From: an uncultured Glaciecola sp.
GTDB taxonomy: Bacteria; Pseudomonadota; Gammaproteobacteria; Enterobacterales; Alteromonadaceae
DNA: 39,124 bases
Direction: 5' to 3'
Assembly: GCA_905479945.1 (NCBI GenBank)
Contig: CAJQOP010000120.1
Location: 1-39,124 of the forward strand
Part shown: in pieces, positions 34,731-39,124 of the stretch
Position numbering within the stretch: position 1 is the first letter of the stretch
Layout: each line of letters opens with the position of its first letter
Made by a program: the position numbers and the translations under genes
The notes under the pieces: generated by a model
Database searches by the model: none
Seen by the model: only the letters and a program-made list of their open reading frames with translations
What the model was told of the DNA's origin: nothing

Positions 34731-37286
34731 TTATTGTTGTACGGCATTCGTCACATTTTGTTCTTTAACTAGGTTTGCTGCAATATCTGCTTCAGTGAAA
34801 TATAAAGGACGCAGTTGAGGCTGAGTTGAATAAAGCTTAGATTGGTCATCTGACTGTTCTGACTCAGGATTATGAGACTGTGAATACGTTAACAAGCCCC
34901 TTGCAACCGGCCCATTTTCAGTAAAGTTTGCAATGAACATCCAACTGCTTCCAGATGTAATGTGATAACCCTTAGCTTCAGTGCTCAATCTTGTCGTATT
35001 ATCCATTGCCGGATAAGTATGGCGAGCAAGCTCAGTACCATTATTAGAGGTACTTGTGTCGTATACATTAAAACCTCCCTCAACGTTGTGAGCCCCACCC
35101 CATGGCAAACGTTCACCACTGGGTAAACCTGTTGCTGTGCTTTTTTCTACAAACTGAACGTCACCCAAAACAGCATCTAATTCGACTTCAGCACGTAAAA
35201 GCTTATCGATTGCAGTTGCTAATTGCGTCAATGTCGTTTCATTGTCCAAAAGCCCTCTAGGAGTATTCAGTACATCGGTAACATCATAGGCAACGGCCCA
35301 TTGTGGACTGAGTCTAAATTGAAACGCAAACTCCCTAAATACATGAGCACCAACACTATCTATATTCATTGTTGAATCCCACGCTGCAAGTGTATCGCAA
35401 CCATCAGCTATATTTACCATTTGACCATTGACATCAACCGCTACTTCGCGGTTTGCTTGGCAAATTACGAGGAGTTCAGAGAGGATTGCTTCACCTAAGT
35501 AATTACGATTTCCTAGCAATGCCTCCTCCACCTCCATCATATTGAATTTACCGTCAGATCCTGCTGCATCGGCAAGTAACTTATGTGCCATTCTTGAGCG
35601 TAAAGATTGCTGATTGCCTACTTGACCGTATAATGGCGAAACCCCAGTAATCGGATTTTCAAAATTAGTTAACCAAAAACTATCATTGGAGTTTTGAACG
35701 TAATCCGTGCCTTCGTATTTTGGTGCACTTTCGTATGGTACCGCTTGATTAAAGTCAAAAGCGCTTGCAAACCCAGGCAGCACGGTAAACCCAGCGACTG
35801 CTTTAGTTTGAATAAGCAAGGGATTAGTTGCCAGTGCGTTTAAAGCTGTCGTGGTTAAACCCGGTACGGTCGAATCATCAATGTAAAATACGTCACCCGA
35901 TTTAGATGCAGCCATTGTATTGTTGAATATAACACCGTCGTAGTCCTTAAATGCTTGTTTAAACTCGTTCATATTCCCTGCTAAATTCATAGCTAACCAA
36001 TGATCTAAGACGTCGTAATTAGGTGAGTTCGCGTCTTTTATTGCAAATGCAGACCCGCCTGGACCCCATTCAAAATTGCCTGGAACAACTATCATCGGCC
36101 CATAATTAGTACTAAAGCTATTCTTTTTAAGTTGAATTGTTTGACCTGGACCCACGGCAACATCAATAATCAATTCTTTCTTAAAGATAGTCCGTTTGTT
36201 GCCGTCAACACTATGTGTTAATCCTGCATCATCAGATCCATCTAATTGTAGTTGATAGACCACAAAATGTTCTGCTGTTGAAAATGTGTGTGTCCAAGCA
36301 ATATTTTCATTAAAACCGATATTGACCGCTCCTGGTAAGCCCATTAATGAACCGCCCATGACGTTCAGATGCCCAGGAATAGTTGTGTGGAATTGCCAAA
36401 AACGTAAATTACCCGTATGCGGAAAGTGTGGGTTACCCAAAACCATACCCATTCCGTTTTCAGTTTTATCGGACCCTAAGCCCCAACCATTTGACCCCAT
36501 ATCTTGTGGGTTCATTTGCGGTAAAGCTACATTGGGCTGCATCTTAAACGGAATAGTACTAAGAGATCTATTGCCCGTTGAATCCGCCATTGCTGAAGTT
36601 ACAGGAATTGGTAGAGGATTTTCGCCAGGAGGCGCTGCTAGAAACATTGGACCTAAAAAGTTCGCGGCACCCGGCAGCAAAGCAACACCTAATGAATACG
36701 TTAATATATCAATGCTTTCTATTTCTTGCACCCAAGGTTGACCAGCGCAACTAGGGTCGATATTGGCCGAGCCAGTTTCGTTTAAGTATTGATTATAACC
36801 CTGTGTATAACCGCTTACCAATGCACGACTATTAGCACTCATGCTCGCAAGATTCTGTTCTGCTTGCTCTCGAATCCCGAGTGTTAAAAAACCAAAATCA
36901 TTTATTAGATGCTCTGAATCACCAGAACCTATATTACGGTCTGGTCCTAAATACTTCGCTCGCTGAGAGTTATACTTTATTATTTGATCAGCTAATATAC
37001 ATAAATTGTCTTGTGCAAATGCGTACCCCACGCCAAATGACATACTTTCTAGATTTTGCGCTGTTACATGAGGAACGCCATATTCAGTCCAACGAATATT
37101 CGCTTCAAGCACACCGTCTTCATCAAATGAGGGTAAAGGTGCAGGAGCAACTGGAGGTAATGGAGGCGTTACAGGTATTGGAGTGACAACTTCGTATTTT
37201 TTCTCGTCACTGCTACAAGCAGATAAAGCAAGCGTTACTGCGGCAATTACTAAAGACCGCTGGAAAAGAGAAGTATGGCTTTTCAT
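34731..37286 (-). CDS. Lipoprotein acylase of the penicillin/AHL-acylase (Ntn hydrolase) family
   Basis: The 851-residue protein has a lipoprotein signal with lipobox LSAC (Cys24), then a Pro-rich linker (about 34-54). The alpha-chain region begins near IRWTEYGVPHV. The auto-cleavage site is Gly264-Ser265 in MGSNGWGLGS, making Ser265 the N-terminal nucleophile of the beta chain, as in penicillin G acylase and acyl-homoserine-lactone acylases. Further beta-chain motifs are NPHFPHTG and GAVNIGFNENIAWTHT. The substrate cannot be read from sequence; long-chain acyl amides such as AHL signals or aculeacin-like lipopeptides are the candidates. AAGGA precedes the ATG by seven bases. The next gene upstream is a lipase on the same strand. 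Confidence 0.88.
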   Translation of the reverse strand: MKSHTSLFQRSLVIAAVTLALSACSSDEKKYEVVTPIPVTPPLPPVAPAPLPSFDEDGVLEANIRWTEYGVPHVTAQNLESMSFGVGYAFAQDNLCILADQIIKYNSQRAKYLGPDRNIGSGDSEHLINDFGFLTLGIREQAEQNLASMSANSRALVSGYTQGYNQYLNETGSANIDPSCAGQPWVQEIESIDILTYSLGVALLPGAANFLGPMFLAAPPGENPLPIPVTSAMADSTGNRSLSTIPFKMQPNVALPQMNPQDMGSNGWGLGSDKTENGMGMVLGNPHFPHTGNLRFWQFHTTIPGHLNVMGGSLMGLPGAVNIGFNENIAWTHTFSTAEHFVVYQLQLDGSDDAGLTHSVDGNKRTIFKKELIIDVAVGPGQTIQLKKNSFSTNYGPMIVVPGNFEWGPGGSAFAIKDANSPNYDVLDHWLAMNLAGNMNEFKQAFKDYDGVIFNNTMAASKSGDVFYIDDSTVPGLTTTALNALATNPLLIQTKAVAGFTVLPGFASAFDFNQAVPYESAPKYEGTDYVQNSNDSFWLTNFENPITGVSPLYGQVGNQQSLRSRMAHKLLADAAGSDGKFNMMEVEEALLGNRNYLGEAILSELLVICQANREVAVDVNGQMVNIADGCDTLAAWDSTMNIDSVGAHVFREFAFQFRLSPQWAVAYDVTDVLNTPRGLLDNETTLTQLATAIDKLLRAEVELDAVLGDVQFVEKSTATGLPSGERLPWGGAHNVEGGFNVYDTSTSNNGTELARHTYPAMDNTTRLSTEAKGYHITSGSSWMFIANFTENGPVARGLLTYSQSHNPESEQSDDQSKLYSTQPQLRPLYFTEADIAANLVKEQNVTNAVQQ

Positions 37287-37420
37287 TAATAAATCCTTTT
37301 TTATATTTTTGATTCCATTTAGAAGTTTAGCTAAAAAACCAGTTTATTTACAATAAATCAACGTAATTATTACAAATAATTCACGAATATAGTAAAGCCC
37401 GCGCTACATATTTTAAGCAC

Positions 37421-37460
37421 AAAAAAAGCCCCCGAGAGCTTGAGCACTCTTGGGGGCTTT
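37421..37460 (-). terminator. Rho-independent terminator of the lipase gene
   Basis: AAAGCCCCCGAGAG (37425-37438) pairs with CTCTTGGGGGCTTT (37447-37460), 14 pairs with one G-T. On the minus strand it is followed by a run of seven T. It lies about 35 bases after the lipase stop. Confidence 0.93.
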
Positions 37461-37463
37461 ATC

Positions 37464-37483
37464 TATAGCGTATATACGCTATA
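37464..37483. other. Perfect 20-base palindrome after the lipase gene
   Basis: TATAGCGTATATACGCTATA equals its own reverse complement. It sits between the lipase stop codon (37494) and the lipase terminator. It could be a protein-binding site or fold as part of the transcript 3' end; nothing shows which. Confidence 0.6.
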
Positions 37484-37493
37484 ACTCCATTAT

Positions 37494-39124
37494 CTAGTTC
37501 TCAATAACACTTTCGTTAGTTACCACAATTGCAGTTCCACCAGAGCCCAAATAATTGATTACTTGAAGCTGCATTTCTACTGTAACCGCAGTGCTGCTTG
37601 TTGGGTTTAAACTGCTACCATGTGCACCTTCGTTAAACTTAACGATTCCGCTGATGGGCGCAGAACCCGTTGTTGTCGTAGACACCAGATCTAATCCCAT
37701 AATATTCGCAAGGGCCTGCTGTCCAGCTAGTGGTAAGGCAGTTGTAACAGGGATTACTTGATCGGGCAGATTCTCATTGCCATCTCCAACCACTGTCAGC
37801 ATATGAACTGGCGTATTAGATGCTAATGTCTTGAAGTAGTTAATTGGGTCAGCAGAGTCAGTCAAAGTTTGGGCAGCAAATGCAAATTGATTAAACAAAG
37901 CGTTTACCGAGGCAAGTTGCTCTTCTGTAAGTACCCCTAAGAAAACACTCACGGCGCCAACTAACTGCTCTTCAGTAACATTAACAGTGCCAAAGCTTTG
38001 CACTAAGAAACCTTGAAACTCAGGAGAACCCTGAGATAAAAGAAGACCTTTAATAAGTGGACCAAAACTTGGTGACTCTAATAAGAAGGTTGCAGTGCCC
38101 CCACCCGGTGATTCTAGCGACGCCGCTTTAACAGCAAAAAAGCTATCGAATGCACTCAAAGGCCCCTCAAACCCTGTGTTTGCTACCGAAGCAAAATTCC
38201 CACCTGTAATTCCACCAAGCGACACACCAAAGATAGAAACATTCGATGTATCAATATCTACAGACTGTGATTCAGTGGTATCTACAACTGCATTTAAGCC
38301 TAATCTCAAACCCAATAAGTCAGAAACACTTTGACGTAAATTATCGCGAGCTGTTGGCAAACTAGCAAGATTTAGGTAATGCGTAGGAGTAACTGTTGTT
38401 GCATTTAATTCATCAACCCCGTCTCCATTTAAGTCAAAGCCTCTTGAACCATGAATAGGTTGATCAATAGCAACAGTTGCGAAACCTGCAAGCGATAATG
38501 AACCAGTAATCAGCAACATATCTTCTTTTCGCGAAGTAATGCCGTGCGCAAGCATAACTACAGGCCAACCCGCTGCAGGTTTTTCTAAGTTAAACCCAAG
38601 CGCAGCAGCTACCTGAATGTTTGGCGTAGTAACTTGAACGTCTAGAGTTTCAAAACCCTCGTTCCCACCCATAAGCTGTGGGATTGGGCTAAACTTAGTC
38701 AGATTGCGGTCGCGGTCTAATAGTTGTCCATTTATCCTAACGTCGGCTAAACCAGCTTGCTGGCACAAGGCCGCATTAGGGCCTGGCGTTGCTGTCGCTA
38801 ACAAAGCACCCGCGTTAGCTAATACAATGCCGCTATCACAAGCTGCCTTCCAGAAACTGTTTACTGGGCCTAAAGGATTTTCGGCTGTCGGGATTGCCGA
38901 GTAATAAGGTAAGGAGATATTCCCTTCAAACCTACTGGCTGCGCAGAACTGCCCTGCTTGCCCCAAAATACCGCTTGCTACACCAGCAGCAAAGTCATTA
39001 ACCTGAGGGACAGGACTGCCAAATCCGCCAGCAGCGCCACCTAACAAGCCAGAACATGTAGTGAATGATGAAAAGTCCGAACCGTTAATTACCGGAATTA
39101 GTCCTGCAGCTTCTGCCGGTAAAC
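37494..39124 (-). CDS. Extracellular lipase of the Pla-1/cef (VolA-like) family, 5' end off the window
   Basis: The reading frame stays open to the last base of the window, so about 543 codons of the 3' part are seen and the N terminus is missing. It is an alpha/beta hydrolase: VVMLAHGITSRKED forms the oxyanion region, the nucleophile elbow is GVSLGG (Ser codon at 38220-38222), and a late His lies in GAHGSSLNP. DLNGDGVDEL is a calcium-loop-like insert. The family includes the surface lipoprotein lipase VolA of Vibrio and Aeromonas Pla-1, which release fatty acids from lysophospholipids or host lipids. An upstream lipoprotein signal would be expected but is outside. Followed by its own strong terminator. 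Confidence 0.87.
   Translation of the reverse strand, partial: LPAEAAGLIPVINGSDFSSFTTCSGLLGGAAGGFGSPVPQVNDFAAGVASGILGQAGQFCAASRFEGNISLPYYSAIPTAENPLGPVNSFWKAACDSGIVLANAGALLATATPGPNAALCQQAGLADVRINGQLLDRDRNLTKFSPIPQLMGGNEGFETLDVQVTTPNIQVAAALGFNLEKPAAGWPVVMLAHGITSRKEDMLLITGSLSLAGFATVAIDQPIHGSRGFDLNGDGVDELNATTVTPTHYLNLASLPTARDNLRQSVSDLLGLRLGLNAVVDTTESQSVDIDTSNVSIFGVSLGGITGGNFASVANTGFEGPLSAFDSFFAVKAASLESPGGGTATFLLESPSFGPLIKGLLLSQGSPEFQGFLVQSFGTVNVTEEQLVGAVSVFLGVLTEEQLASVNALFNQFAFAAQTLTDSADPINYFKTLASNTPVHMLTVVGDGNENLPDQVIPVTTALPLAGQQALANIMGLDLVSTTTTGSAPISGIVKFNEGAHGSSLNPTSSTAVTVEMQLQVINYLGSGGTAIVVTNESVIEN

Overview
This window reads as ordinary chromosome of a marine gammaproteobacterium in the order Alteromonadales, probably an Alteromonadaceae member of the Glaciecola/Paraglaciecola/Alteromonas type. 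That placement is inferred from the gene families (CysB, divergent yejK / yejL-yejM, SohB, RlmA, CmoM, a LiuR-like operator on a valine-catabolic operon, a Pla-1/cef-type lipase) and the AT-rich, densely packed layout; no rRNA or other marker gene is present. I see no transposase, integrase, phage gene, CRISPR array or tRNA.

Layout. 0-3.2 kb: cysB on the minus strand, a small soluble histidine kinase, then a coupled micro-ORF and a membrane-anchored coiled-coil protein. 3.2-5.6 kb: a LysR regulator divergent from scoA-scoB (succinyl-CoA:3-ketoacid CoA-transferase). 5.7-9.9 kb: a DEAD-box RNA helicase with a TTG start, a PilZ protein, an EF-hand protein, the tRNA U34 hydroxylase TrhO and an unknown protein. 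10-12.5 kb: a receiver-TPR response regulator, a small secreted protein and a 500-base gap holding helically phased repeats. 12.5-15.9 kb: a DUF6279-type lipoprotein, a 6-phosphofructokinase, an Mpo1-like membrane protein and a YcgR-like PilZ protein. 16-18.9 kb: M61 and M23 peptidases. 18.9-22.8 kb: a double-domain PTPS/QueD-like protein with yejK, divergent from yejL-yejM. 23-28.8 kb: rlmA, then the valine-degradation operon mmsA / acyl-CoA dehydrogenase / HIBYL-CoA hydrolase / mmsB. 29-34.6 kb: a second receiver-TPR regulator, glutathione peroxidase, cmoM, a Nif3-like protein, a Lys/Ala/Pro-rich protein and sohB. 34.7-39.1 kb: a lipoprotein penicillin/AHL-acylase-type Ntn hydrolase and the 3' part of a large lipase that runs off the window.

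Themes. Carbon metabolism: the mms operon takes isobutyryl-CoA to propionyl-CoA and scoAB activates acetoacetate. Signalling: one soluble histidine kinase, two paralogous REC-TPR regulators and two PilZ proteins. Wobble-uridine tRNA modification: TrhO and CmoM act on the same base. Envelope: YejM, M23 and M61 peptidases, SohB, acylase and lipase. 

There is no obvious new defence or mobile system. The most unusual signals are: (1) five short tandem-repeat arrays with unrelated units of 7, 8, 9, 13 and 17 bases, all between 1 and 15.1 kb and each at a gene boundary; (2) two REC-TPR regulators without DNA-binding output plus an orphan soluble kinase; (3) a fused PTPS pair whose halves have lost complementary parts of the active site; (4) an operator and promoter architecture upstream of mmsA; and (5) phased GTGTCCG repeats in a 500-base gap.
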